Origin: Candidatus Halocynthiibacter alkanivorans
GTDB lineage: Bacteria > Pseudomonadota > Alphaproteobacteria > Rhodobacterales > Rhodobacteraceae
DNA length: 64,000 nucleotides
Reading direction: 5' to 3'
Assembly (NCBI RefSeq): GCF_003333265.1
Contig: NZ_QOLB01000029.1
Span: forward strand, 124,001 to 188,000
The notes beneath the pieces were generated by a model. It had not been told where the DNA came from, did not search any database, and was given only the letters and a program-made list of their open reading frames with translations. The position numbers were made by a program, and so were the translations under genes. Of the stretch, positions 25,713-37,625 are shown piece by piece (the first letter of the stretch is position 1; every line of letters starts with the position of its first letter).

Positions 25713-26753
25713 TCAGGCGCCCTGTTGCAGAACAAAGATGCCGATCAGGACAAAGCCGCCAATAAACACGGTTTCAATCACGATCAGGGCGATGGCTTTG
25801 CCGCCCACTTCGAGGATCCGTTTCAGCGATGTTTTCATCCCCACAGCGGCGATCGAAATTAACAGCGCCCAGCGCGACATCTGCCCCATCAGATCGGTGA
25901 CAAACGCCGGCACCACACCGGTGGAATTGATCGCCGCAAAGACCAGAAACATCAGCACGAAAAACGGGATAAGGGGCGGGCGTTTGCCGTCAGACACCGC
26001 GTCTTTGAACCGGGCGCGGATCACCAGCGAAAAGATCAGCACCACCGGCGCCAGAGTCGACACCCGGATCAGCTTGACCAGGGTCGCAGATTCCCCCGCT
26101 TCCTGGGACACCGAGAACCCGGCTCCAACCACCTGGGCCACGTCATGGATTGTACCGCCCAGGAACACGCCTGATTGCAGATCCGTCAGCGCCAGCACAT
26201 CGGCAATAATCGGATAAACAATCATCGCCATCGTGCTGAGTACGGTAACACCAAGCACGGTAAAGATCAGATTCTGTTCGGAATTTTCATCCTTCGGCAG
26301 CACAGCCGAAATCGCCATCGCCGCAGATGCGCCACAGATCGCCACGGAGCCCCCGGTCAACAGGCCAAAACGCCAGTCAAAGCCGAACAGACGCGCCACG
26401 GCCCACCCAACCAGAATGGTCAGGAACACGCCCAGCACCACCAGCACAATCAACTGGATGCCCAGCCCTGCCAGCAATTCGGCGCTGACCCGCGCCCCCA
26501 GCAATGCCACCCCGATGCGCAGCACCGTGCGCGAAGAAAACTCAATGCCCGCTTTGCAGGGACCGTCCTCAGAGAGAAAATGAAACGCAATGCCCAGCAA
26601 CAGCGCCATAAGCATTGCCGGCGCCCCGTAATGTTCGGACAGGAACTTGGACGCGATGGCGATCAGGGTGGCAACCAGAACGCCGGATCTGATATTGTTC
26701 AGAAATGGCGGCAGCACCTGTAGCCTGGTGCTAAACGAAGTAGCTTCGGACAT
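25713..26753 (-). CDS. YeiH/UPF0324-family membrane protein, putative anion exporter
   Basis: A 346-residue polytopic protein of the YeiH family. Typical segments are ALLGARVSAELL, GGSVAICGASAAMAI and FLGGTIHDVAQVVGAG. About ten membrane helices are visible. The family is annotated as putative sulfate exporters, with a link to sulfite-releasing pathways such as taurine or cysteate breakdown. The ATG at 26753 is used; an upstream frame to 26831 adds an unlikely basic leader. Its relation to the copper island is unclear. Confidence 0.88.
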   Translation of the reverse strand: MSEATSFSTRLQVLPPFLNNIRSGVLVATLIAIASKFLSEHYGAPAMLMALLLGIAFHFLSEDGPCKAGIEFSSRTVLRIGVALLGARVSAELLAGLGIQLIVLVVLGVFLTILVGWAVARLFGFDWRFGLLTGGSVAICGASAAMAISAVLPKDENSEQNLIFTVLGVTVLSTMAMIVYPIIADVLALTDLQSGVFLGGTIHDVAQVVGAGFSVSQEAGESATLVKLIRVSTLAPVVLIFSLVIRARFKDAVSDGKRPPLIPFFVLMFLVFAAINSTGVVPAFVTDLMGQMSRWALLISIAAVGMKTSLKRILEVGGKAIALIVIETVFIGGFVLIGIFVLQQGA

Positions 26754-27283
26754 TTTGTGATCTTTCGATTGCAGGTCTGCACGCCGCAGGCACATTTTGA
26801 GCACTTGTGGACGGCAGCCCCCTTTAGACAATTTCTATGCGCCCGGCGGCACATTCAGCTTTACCTGCGGGACACTGGGCAAACTACTACAGATGGTATT
26901 CTGTTCTGTCACCAGGCTTTGCAGGAAGCTTTCTGTCCAAAGATATATTCTTTCGCGAAAATATATTCCGCCACCACATCAAACCGCGACCCTTCTGTCC
27001 CTGGAGGCACGTTTCAACGCCAATACAGACCGGTGGCATCGCATAGGCCGTACCGATCAGACCCCGCGTCTTTCATGCGCCTTCACGAGCCGCAGCCCCG
27101 GTGAAGAGCTATATCTGGCTCCGGAAAGAGCTCAACCTGGCACCACAACCCGCTCAGAACAGACACAACCGTCAGCAAAAGTGCCATAAGGTCCGCGACT
27201 TACGCAACCGGAGCTCTGCGACCCGACCCGCTTGCACCGGTCTGGTCTGGTCTGGTCTGGTCTGGCGCTACCTCCCTGCCGGA
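26754..27283. other. intergenic region with tandem repeat and AT-rich palindrome
   Basis: No gene is supported in these 530 bp. An imperfect AT-rich palindrome around TTTCGCGAAA lies at about 26943-26967, and the pentamer TCTGG is repeated five times at 27241-27265. Confidence 0.5.
27241..27265. repeat. five tandem copies of TCTGG
   Basis: Five perfect head-to-tail copies in non-coding DNA downstream of the LysR gene. The copy number is likely variable; no function can be assigned. Confidence 0.9.
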
Positions 27284-30002
<2,719 letters not shown>

Positions 30003-30315
30003 CCCCCGCAACGGCCAACAATTGCACCGGCAGACACGCTTTTGCCGGTGCCTCCCGGGATTTCAAACTCCCGTCAGAACTGAAAGCCGGTGCAGCCTCG
30101 CCTCTGCGACCGGCCCCCGGCGCGTCCGCTGCCCCGCCTGCACCGCAGATGCTGCGCGGCGTGGCCCGCAACCCGGCTGCAGCCTGCCCTGCCCCCCCCG
30201 TGAACTTGACACTCCCCGCTTTAAAGCTGATGATTTACTGCGCCTGACCATCGGCGCGGCCTGTCCAGGAACCGACGCATCTGCACTGGTTCCACCCCAC
30301 TGAAAGCGCGAATAC
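30003..30315. other. gap after tmpB with hairpin
   Basis: GCACCGGCA (30024-30032) pairs with TGCCGGTGC (30043-30051) around a ten-base loop and may terminate tmpAB, although there is no T-run. The rest shows no gene. Confidence 0.5.
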
Positions 30316-31314
30316 ATGAGCGACAGTCTCACTCTTGGTTTCCTGATATTCCCCGGTTTCCCTATGGCTGCCCTGACCTCAGCGATTGAACCGCTGCGCG
30401 CCGCCAATGAAATCGCCGGTGAACAAAAGTTCCGCTGGCGCGTTATCGGCGAAACCATGGCGCCGGTGCGGTCCTCTGCCGGAGTGGTATTTGCGCCCGA
30501 TGAAGCCCTGTCGGAAAATGCGAAACTGGATCATATCTTTCTGATCTCCGGACCCGATGCCCATTTTGAAACACCTTCGTCCGGCAACGGAGCCCTGCGC
30601 CGCCTGTCGCGCAGCGGCGTGATTATCGGCGGGTTCTCCGGCGGCATATTTCCGCTGGCACGCTCGGGCCTGCTCGAGAACCATGCGTGTTCGCTACACT
30701 GGTGCTATGAGGCGGCCTTTCGCACGGAATTCCCGGACATTGAGGCGGTGATGACCGTGATCTGTCAGGACCGCCGGCGCATGACTGCCTCGGGCGCAGC
30801 GGCGGTGTTTGATCTGATGCTGAAGCTGATCGAAGACACGTTCGGCGCCGAGATTATGACCGAGGTCGCCTGCTGGTTCCAGCACCCGTTCATGCGCACC
30901 AGCGATGTGGCGCAAAAAATCCCGACACTGGCGACGGCAAATACTGATGACATGATGCCAAAACCCGTGGCCCGCGCCATTCAGATGTTCGCCGAACATA
31001 TTGAAGACCCGATCCAGATCGTCGATGTCGCCGAAGCGGTGAACATGTCCACCCGCCACCTGGAACGCAGCTTTAAGCGCGCCACAGGGCAGAGCCCGTT
31101 GAAATACTACCGCAGGCTGCGGCTGAAACAGGCGCGCCAGCTTGTGCTATATTCCAATGATACCATAACCGAAATCGCCCTGTCGGTCGGCTATGCCTCC
31201 ACCACGCCAATGGTGCGGCATTATAAAGAAACCTATGGCAACTCACCGCAGCAGGACCGCAAAGATAAAAACAAATTCAGGGTGACGGACGGCAATTGTC
31301 TGCCATCCGTCTGA
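30316..31314 (+). CDS. GlxA/GbdR-like AraC-family regulator
   Basis: A 332-residue regulator. Residues 1-190 form a DJ-1/class I glutamine-amidotransferase-like effector domain (FLIFPGFPMAALTSAIEPLR). Residues about 220-315 hold two AraC helix-turn-helix motifs (VAEAVNMSTRHLERSFKRAT, then TITEIALSVGYAS). In Pseudomonas, GbdR of this type senses glycine betaine and dimethylglycine and activates their catabolism, including sarcosine oxidase. Position between tmpAB and soxBDAG fits the same role here, but the ligand is inferred. Confidence 0.88.
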   Translation: MSDSLTLGFLIFPGFPMAALTSAIEPLRAANEIAGEQKFRWRVIGETMAPVRSSAGVVFAPDEALSENAKLDHIFLISGPDAHFETPSSGNGALRRLSRSGVIIGGFSGGIFPLARSGLLENHACSLHWCYEAAFRTEFPDIEAVMTVICQDRRRMTASGAAAVFDLMLKLIEDTFGAEIMTEVACWFQHPFMRTSDVAQKIPTLATANTDDMMPKPVARAIQMFAEHIEDPIQIVDVAEAVNMSTRHLERSFKRATGQSPLKYYRRLRLKQARQLVLYSNDTITEIALSVGYASTTPMVRHYKETYGNSPQQDRKDKNKFRVTDGNCLPSV

Positions 31315-31352
31315 GCGCCAGCGCTTTGCACCGATTTACAATGGCGCTGAAC

Positions 31353-31889
31353 TTATAACACCGCCCGCATGGCCTGAAGCAGCGCGTGATGCAGCGACGC
31401 TGCTGAGGAGCGTGGTGCATAAAGGGTGAATTTCTGCGCGCCACGGCGGATCAGAAATACGCCGATATGGTCCAGCGTGCTGCGCGCGGTGTCCCCGGGC
31501 TGCAGGGCATCCAGATCAAGCATCACCAGACGTTCCAGCACCGGTATCGTGCCCTCACCGGAGATATCAAACCGCGCCCAGCCGCCGGATTGCTCGGTGA
31601 TCGAGACCGCACCGTCCAGATGCTGCAGCAGCGCCGGCACGATGTCCTCATGGCTGTTCATCGGCGCCTCAATCATCCACTGGCCCGGAGCGGTCCAGAA
31701 GACGCTGAACGGATCGCCCGCAAGCGACTTGCCCACCGCAGGCAGATCCAGACCACTGATCGTGGCCCCCATGCGTTGCGCGACAGAAGCCAGCGCCACA
31801 TCGCAGTTCTCCACCAGGGTGACACCAGCCACCTGATCCTGACGTGGCGTGCTGCTGCCCAGCGGTGTGATTGCTTTCAGATTATCCAC
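31353..31889 (-). CDS. soxG: sarcosine oxidase gamma subunit
   Basis: A 178-residue protein matching the SoxG family: an N-terminal strand with AGVTLVENCD and the WMIEAPMNSHED region typical of the gamma subunit. It is the folate-domain-like partner that completes the heterotetramer. The GTG at 31889 is preferred because GGGGAG lies seven bases upstream and it overlaps the soxA stop by eight bases; an ATG at 31904 has no ribosome-binding site. It is the last gene of soxBDAG. Confidence 0.85.
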   Translation of the reverse strand: MDNLKAITPLGSSTPRQDQVAGVTLVENCDVALASVAQRMGATISGLDLPAVGKSLAGDPFSVFWTAPGQWMIEAPMNSHEDIVPALLQHLDGAVSITEQSGGWARFDISGEGTIPVLERLVMLDLDALQPGDTARSTLDHIGVFLIRRGAQKFTLYAPRSSAASLHHALLQAMRAVL

Positions 31890-34827
31890 GAAGACGCTCC
31901 CCATCCGGATCTACAAAATGAGCGCTGACGACTTCCACGTTAACACTGCTGCCTTCCAGCGGATTGGCCGCCACCATAATCTCTCCCAGCCGCGTATCGC
32001 CATCGACCAGGAACCCAATGCCGATCGAGGAGCCCAGCACCGGCGAATACGCTGCCGAAGAAACCCAGCCCTGGTCATTGGCGGCGTTTTCAACGCTGCC
32101 CTTATTCATCAGATGCGCGCCCGCAACGACGGCATCCCCTGCGTTCACTGCTTTAAAGCCGACAAACCGGTGCCGGTCCGCCGTCATGCCTTCACGCTCG
32201 CTGAGAATGGAGCCGATGCTGTCTTTTTTCTTTGACACCATGCGTCCCATGCCCAGGTTCAGCGCCGAGGTCTGACCATTCAGCTCATTGCCCGCCGCAT
32301 GGCCTTTTTCAATGCGCAGCACGCCCAGCGTCTCGGTGCCGTAAGCCACGACATCGAATTCCTCGCCTTCCGCCATCAAGCGGCGGATCAAAGCGTCGCC
32401 ATACTGTGTCGGCACCGCCAGCTCAAAGGCCAGCTCGCCCGAAAACGAGATCCGGAACAGCCGCGCCCGCAAGCCACCGCAGACGGTGATCTCGCCACAG
32501 CCCATGAAGGGGAAAGCCTCATTGCTGATGTCAAATTCCGGATCCACGATCTTTTGCAACAGCTTGCGTGCATTGGGACCTGCCACCGCATATTGCGCCC
32601 AGGCTTCGGTGGTGGAAATCAGCGTCACGTCGAGGTCTGGCCACAGGCACTGGCGGGCGAATTCCATATGGCGGGAAATACCCACCGCATTGGCCGTGGT
32701 GGTGGTGACCACAAAGTGGTCCTCTGCCATACGCGCGGCGGTGCCGTCATCCATCGCCATACCGTCTTCGCGCAGCATCAGCCCGTAGCGCACTTTGCCC
32801 ACGGCCAGCTTGGCAAACCCATTGCAATAGATCCGGTTCAGGAAGGTCGCCGCATCCGCGCCCTGCACGTCGATCTTGCCGAGCGTGGTCACGTCACAGA
32901 CACCGACCGACTTGCGCACAGCCAGAACCTCGCGGTCCACTGACTGACGCCAGCTGCTTTCGCCAGCTTTGGGGAACCACTGCGCCCTGAGCCAGGCCCC
33001 GACCTCGACAAATTCCGCGCCTTGTTCCCCGGCCCATTTGTGGCTCGGCGTCAGGCGGGTGGGACGGAAATCCTTGCCGCTGGAGCGCCCGGCAAAAGCG
33101 CCGATCGCCACTGGCGTATAGGGAGGTCGGAATATGGTTGTGCCGGTTTCCGGGATCGTCTTGCCAGTCAGCTCCGCCATCACCGCCAGCGCGGTCACGT
33201 TAGAGGTCTTACCCTGGTCCGTCGCCATGCCCAGCGTGGTATAGCGTTTCAGATGTTCAACTGACACAAAACCTTCCTGATGGGACAGTTTTACATCTTT
33301 GACGGTGACATCGTTTTGCAGATCGACCCAGGCGCGGCCCTTGCCTTCGCTGACAAACCACAGTGGTGTCGGGCTGCAGGGCGCGTCTTCCGCCTGTGGC
33401 ATGTCGGGTGCAGAGCCGCTCAGCTCCAGCGCTTCCATCGCCGCACGTGCGCCTGAAACCAGCGCCCCGGTGGTTGTCATGTCGCCCATGGCGGCACCGG
33501 CAACGCTCATGCCTGTGGGCAGGCTGCCACCGGGCACAAAAGCCGCAAGCGTGTCGTCCCAGACCGGACGGCCGCGCTGATGACAGGTCAGCTGCACATT
33601 CGGGTTCCAGCCGCCCGACACGCCCAGCGCGTCACAGGCGATTTTATGCAGCGAGCCGTCCGCCAGTCGCACGGATATTTCCCGCAGTCCCAGCCGGCCA
33701 CGGCTGTTCACCACCAGGGCACCGCGCAGGTGATTAAAGCCTTCAAGCGGGGTGGCATCCTTGCGGCTGTCAATCACCGCGGCAATGGTGACCCCTTTGG
33801 CCGCCAGATCCACCGCCGTGCGCAATCCATCATCATTGTTGGTGAACACCGCCACCTTCTGGCCCGGTGTCACCGCCCAGCGATTGGCATAAGACCGCAT
33901 AGCACCCGCCAGCATAATGCCGGGCCGGTCGTTGTTTTCAAACGCAACCGGGCGTTCGGTCGCCCCGGCGGTCAGCAAGGTGCGGCTGGCATAGATGCGC
34001 CAAAGGGTCTGACGGACCCTGTTGGCAGCAGGTTGGGTCAGGTGATCACTGACCCGTTCAACCGCGGCGTAAATCCCATGGTCAAACGCGCCCAGAACCG
34101 TGGTGCGCGGCAGCAGGCGCACGTTGTCCATCCCGGTCAACTCTGCCACGGTGGCGGCGGCCCAGTCGGCACCGGACTGATCGCCCAGCGCGAAGGTTTC
34201 GCAGTTCAGGCGCCCGCCCATGCGGAAATCCTCATCGGCCAGGATCACCCGTTTGCCGGACCGCCCCGCCGTCAGCGCCGCCGCCAACCCGGCAGGACCT
34301 GCACCCACGATCAGTAGATCGCAATGCAGAAACCCTTTGTCATAACTGTCGGGATCTTCCTGCTTTGACAAGCGGCCCAGACCGGCGGCGTTGCGGATAA
34401 TGGGCTCATAGACTTTTTCCCAGAAGGCGCGCGGCCACATGAAGGTCTTGTAATAAAACCCGGCGGCCAGGAACGGCGACAGCAGATCATTCACCGCCAT
34501 CGCGTCAAAGCGCAGCGACCCGATCCGGTTCTGACTGTTGGCAAGAAGCCCGTCATATAGCTCAACGCAGGTGGCGCGCGTATTGGGTTCGCGCCGCGCC
34601 CCATCGCGCAGCTCCACCAAAGCGTTCGGCTCTTCTGATCCGGCGCTCAGCACGCCGCGCGGCCGGTGATATTTGAACGAGCGCCCCATCAGGCGCACCC
34701 CGTTGGCCAGCAAAGCCGAGGCCAGCGTATCGCCGGCAACCCCCTGATAGCGTTTGCCGTCAAAGCTGAAGTCCAGCGCGGTTTCCCGGTCCACAAGACC
34801 GCCGCTTAAACGATTGACCTGGCTCAT
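31882..34827 (-). CDS. soxA: sarcosine oxidase alpha subunit
   Basis: A 981-residue subunit of normal length. The N-terminal ferredoxin-like domain (residues about 1-110) is followed by an NAD-binding Rossmann fold (LLIVGAGPAGLAAALTAGRS near residue 170) and a C-terminal GcvT-like folate-binding domain from about residue 580. It binds NAD and tetrahydrofolate, and receives the methylene group released from sarcosine to form methylene-THF. The ATG overlaps the soxD stop (ATGA). It is part of soxBDAG. Confidence 0.95.
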   Translation of the reverse strand: MSQVNRLSGGLVDRETALDFSFDGKRYQGVAGDTLASALLANGVRLMGRSFKYHRPRGVLSAGSEEPNALVELRDGARREPNTRATCVELYDGLLANSQNRIGSLRFDAMAVNDLLSPFLAAGFYYKTFMWPRAFWEKVYEPIIRNAAGLGRLSKQEDPDSYDKGFLHCDLLIVGAGPAGLAAALTAGRSGKRVILADEDFRMGGRLNCETFALGDQSGADWAAATVAELTGMDNVRLLPRTTVLGAFDHGIYAAVERVSDHLTQPAANRVRQTLWRIYASRTLLTAGATERPVAFENNDRPGIMLAGAMRSYANRWAVTPGQKVAVFTNNDDGLRTAVDLAAKGVTIAAVIDSRKDATPLEGFNHLRGALVVNSRGRLGLREISVRLADGSLHKIACDALGVSGGWNPNVQLTCHQRGRPVWDDTLAAFVPGGSLPTGMSVAGAAMGDMTTTGALVSGARAAMEALELSGSAPDMPQAEDAPCSPTPLWFVSEGKGRAWVDLQNDVTVKDVKLSHQEGFVSVEHLKRYTTLGMATDQGKTSNVTALAVMAELTGKTIPETGTTIFRPPYTPVAIGAFAGRSSGKDFRPTRLTPSHKWAGEQGAEFVEVGAWLRAQWFPKAGESSWRQSVDREVLAVRKSVGVCDVTTLGKIDVQGADAATFLNRIYCNGFAKLAVGKVRYGLMLREDGMAMDDGTAARMAEDHFVVTTTTANAVGISRHMEFARQCLWPDLDVTLISTTEAWAQYAVAGPNARKLLQKIVDPEFDISNEAFPFMGCGEITVCGGLRARLFRISFSGELAFELAVPTQYGDALIRRLMAEGEEFDVVAYGTETLGVLRIEKGHAAGNELNGQTSALNLGMGRMVSKKKDSIGSILSEREGMTADRHRFVGFKAVNAGDAVVAGAHLMNKGSVENAANDQGWVSSAAYSPVLGSSIGIGFLVDGDTRLGEIMVAANPLEGSSVNVEVVSAHFVDPDGERLRG

Positions 34828-35111
34828 GTGCTGCGCCCCTCGGACCGGGCCACATCGCGGGCCAGTTTTACATCAGTAATTTCATGGGTGGTGGTATCGC
34901 GGGTGACCACAAGCCAGGACCGGTCGCCCTGCTCATGATACCACAATTCGCGGTGCAGACCGGCGGGGTTGTCGCGCTGATACTGATACTCATAGAACGC
35001 CTCGCCAGCGTTTTCGCCCTGCCGGTCGGGGCGGTGCATCAGGCTGGCATCGCCAAGATAGGTGAATTCCTGCGAGTCACGCGGCCCCAGAAGCGGATGA
35101 TTGATAATCAT
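34824..35111 (-). CDS. soxD: sarcosine oxidase delta subunit
   Basis: A 95-residue protein with the SoxD hallmark: an N-terminal HPLLGPRDSQEFTYLGDASLM segment, in which related proteins place zinc ligands, and the REWYHE-like LWYHEQGDRSWL stretch. It lacks the usual N-terminal Cys pair seen in many SoxD proteins, so zinc binding may differ. It sits between soxB (12 bp gap) and soxA (4 bp overlap). Confidence 0.88.
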   Translation of the reverse strand: MIINHPLLGPRDSQEFTYLGDASLMHRPDRQGENAGEAFYEYQYQRDNPAGLHRELWYHEQGDRSWLVVTRDTTTHEITDVKLARDVARSEGRST

Positions 35112-35123
35112 ATTTGTGATTCC

Positions 35124-36374
35124 TCAGTGCAGGTTGGGCTGTGGGCCCGCGCCTCGTTCATCAATCATGCGACCGGTGCGGAACCGGTCAAGACGATAGG
35201 CTTTGGCGGTGTCATGCGGCTTGTCAGTGGCCAGCAGATGGGCAAAGGCATAACCCGACGCCGGCGTGGCCTTAAAGCCGCCGTAACACCAGCCGCCGTT
35301 GAAATAGAGCCCGTCAACCGGGGTCTGGTCGATGATCGGAGAGCCGTCCATCGACATGTCCATCACCCCGCCCCACATGCGCAGCAGGCGGACGCGGCCA
35401 ATCATCGGCATCAGCGCCATGCCGCCTTCGCAGACGTCTTCCACGACCGGCAGATTGCCCCGTTGTGCATAAGAATTATAGCCGTCCAGATCACCGCCGA
35501 ACACCAGACCACCCTTGTCCGACTGGCTGACGTAGAAATGCCCGGCACCAAATGTGATCACGCCTGGCAGCACCGGCTTCAGCCCTTCAGAAACAAAGGC
35601 CTGCAGCACGTGGCTTTCTATTGGCAAGCGCATTCCGGCCATGGCCATAACCCGCCCGGAGGACCCGGCCACAGCACAGCCGATCTTGCCCGCGCCGATA
35701 TAGCCCCGGCTGGTTTCGACACCCAGGACCTTGCCCTGCTCAATGCGGAACCCGGTGACTTCGCAATTCTGGATAATATCGACACCACGGCTGTCGGCGG
35801 CGCGGGCATACCCCCAGGCCACCGCGTCGTGGCGCACCGAGCCGCCGCGGCGCTGCACCAGCGCCCCTTTGATCGGGAAACGTGCATTGTCGAAATTCAG
35901 GAACGGCGCTTCACGCTTTACATCCGCAGCGCTCAGCAGTTCCGCATCGGCCCCGTTCAGGATCATCGCATTGCCCCGGCGGCGGAACGCGTCCCGCTGC
36001 GCATCGGTATGGATCAGGTTCATGATCCCGCGCTGACTGACCATGGCGTTATAGTTCAGATCCTGTTCCAGACCTTCCCACAGCTTCATCGAATGCTCGT
36101 AAAACGGCTCATTGCCATCCAGCAGATAGTTGGAACGGATGATGGTGGTATTGCGTCCGACATTGCCGCCGCCGATCCAGCCCTTCTCCACCACAGCGAT
36201 ATTCGCCTTGCCGTAGACTTTGGCCAGATAATGCGCTGTCGCCAGCCCGTGGCCGCCGCCGCCAATGATGACAAAATCATAATGGGGTTTTGGCGCAGCA
36301 TCGCGCCAGGCTGGCCCCCAACCTTTGTGACCCGTCAGGGCCTCTTTGATGACCCGAAAACCGGAATATCGCAT
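35124..36374 (-). CDS. soxB: sarcosine oxidase beta subunit
   Basis: A 416-residue flavoprotein of normal SoxB length. The N-terminal dinucleotide fold is FVIIGGGGHGLATAHYLAK, and HRRG-like and HYGGFK-like (CYGGFKATPASG) flavin-site segments are visible towards the C-terminus. It carries the FAD/FMN that oxidises sarcosine to glycine with release of H2O2. GGAG lies eight bases before the ATG. It is the first gene of soxBDAG and is divergent from nothing: the hydrolase gene lies 175 bp upstream on the same strand. Confidence 0.95.
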   Translation of the reverse strand: MRYSGFRVIKEALTGHKGWGPAWRDAAPKPHYDFVIIGGGGHGLATAHYLAKVYGKANIAVVEKGWIGGGNVGRNTTIIRSNYLLDGNEPFYEHSMKLWEGLEQDLNYNAMVSQRGIMNLIHTDAQRDAFRRRGNAMILNGADAELLSAADVKREAPFLNFDNARFPIKGALVQRRGGSVRHDAVAWGYARAADSRGVDIIQNCEVTGFRIEQGKVLGVETSRGYIGAGKIGCAVAGSSGRVMAMAGMRLPIESHVLQAFVSEGLKPVLPGVITFGAGHFYVSQSDKGGLVFGGDLDGYNSYAQRGNLPVVEDVCEGGMALMPMIGRVRLLRMWGGVMDMSMDGSPIIDQTPVDGLYFNGGWCYGGFKATPASGYAFAHLLATDKPHDTAKAYRLDRFRTGRMIDERGAGPQPNLH

Positions 36375-36549
36375 AGTTCATTCTCCCGTTGCGCCAATCC
36401 TGGCACAAGCGGGGAGCGTTTCTGTCTGTCAAAGGGGACAATTACCCATCCGTTCCGGACACATTTTGCGCCTGTTTCGCCCGCCGGCCTGCACGTCACA
36501 GAGGCCGCCGGCGTCCCGGCGGCCTCTGCCACAGCACAGATTCGAATTC

Positions 36550-37398
36550 TTATTCCGCGCTCAGAAAGGATGCCGCTTTCATTGTCTCCGGCACCGGCAC
36601 CCCCATCCGCGTCAGTATGGTGGGCGCCAGCTGCACCATATCGATCAGCTGATCGCTGTCGGGTCCTGCAGCAGGCCCGAAATAATACAGCGCAGTGTCC
36701 TGCTGATCGGCACCGCGCCCGCCATGATGGCCACGATCATTCTGACCGTGATCGGCCGTTACGATGACCTCATACCCTGCCTTGCGCCAGCGGGTGATGA
36801 AGGGCGCCAGGTATTCGTCCATCTTGAAAATGGCCTGGTCCATCGCTTCGCAATCATGCTGAAACCGGTGCCCCATACTGTCCAGCGTGCTGACAAGCAT
36901 CATGCCATAATCCAGCCCATGGCGCTCGGTCAGCATGGTCATCAACGCAAACAGGTCCGCATCAGACGGCGTCATCTGATTGTCGCGGTTATCACCGGTC
37001 ATCGAATAGAACCGGCCATAATTGATGCTGGCACTGTCAGGCTCATTATATTCCAGATCCTGCACCGGATCGAACGGCGCGCGGTTGTAAAGTTCCGACC
37101 AGTAGGAATGCGCCACTGCACCGGTAACACCGCCGGCCCGGCGCACTTCAGAAAATACATCGGGCAAGGGCAGGCGAAACACATTGGTGTTGCCGGTGCA
37201 GCCATGCACTGCCGGGGTCACGCCGGTATGGATGGACGCGTAACAGGCGGCCGAGATCGAGGGCACCACGGCGCGCATTTTCCACACCCTGGCCTCGCCG
37301 CTCTCGACCCAGCCTTCCAGGTTTCCGAACAGGGACCGGAAGTTGCGCCAGGGCACCCCGTCCAGGATGATCAGCAATAGTTTATTTTGTCCGCTCAT
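36550..37398 (-). CDS. alkaline-phosphatase-superfamily hydrolase
   Basis: A 282-residue protein of the alkaline phosphatase/nucleotide pyrophosphatase superfamily. The metal-site motifs are LIILDGVPW at the N-terminus, SISAACYASIHTG containing the likely Ser nucleophile, TLDSMGHRFQHD and VTADHGQND. There is no signal peptide, so it acts in the cytoplasm. Relatives hydrolyse phosphomonoesters, diesters or phosphonoacetate. Its place next to sox and tmp genes suggests a phospho- or phosphono-compound of the choline/betaine family. The ATG at 37398 is used; a GTG six bases upstream is possible. Confidence 0.8.
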   Translation of the reverse strand: MSGQNKLLLIILDGVPWRNFRSLFGNLEGWVESGEARVWKMRAVVPSISAACYASIHTGVTPAVHGCTGNTNVFRLPLPDVFSEVRRAGGVTGAVAHSYWSELYNRAPFDPVQDLEYNEPDSASINYGRFYSMTGDNRDNQMTPSDADLFALMTMLTERHGLDYGMMLVSTLDSMGHRFQHDCEAMDQAIFKMDEYLAPFITRWRKAGYEVIVTADHGQNDRGHHGGRGADQQDTALYYFGPAAGPDSDQLIDMVQLAPTILTRMGVPVPETMKAASFLSAE

Positions 37399-37625
37399 AG
37401 ACACTCAGCCTTTGCATGAAGGGCCGCCATTGACTCGCCGGTACCCAAAAAATCATCTCCCGATACTTGCGATTAACTGGCCTCATCCTTGCAAATTCGC
37501 GACCACGTGTGTGACGTCTGCGACATTATTTCAGGGTCACCCCGCGGGCAGCCCGCCATTTGCGCTTGCCTAATGCGCGCTGCCATTGCCATACATTTAT
37601 ACCCGCCGTTCACGGAGCTCATTTC

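Noticed and set aside
26757-27189. Open frames between the YeiH-like gene and the LysR gene
   Set aside because: Several overlapping frames with no motif, no ribosome-binding site and low-complexity ends.
34884-36767. 627-codon plus-strand frame across soxD and soxB
   Set aside because: Antisense to two recognised sarcosine oxidase subunits; its sequence has no domain signature.
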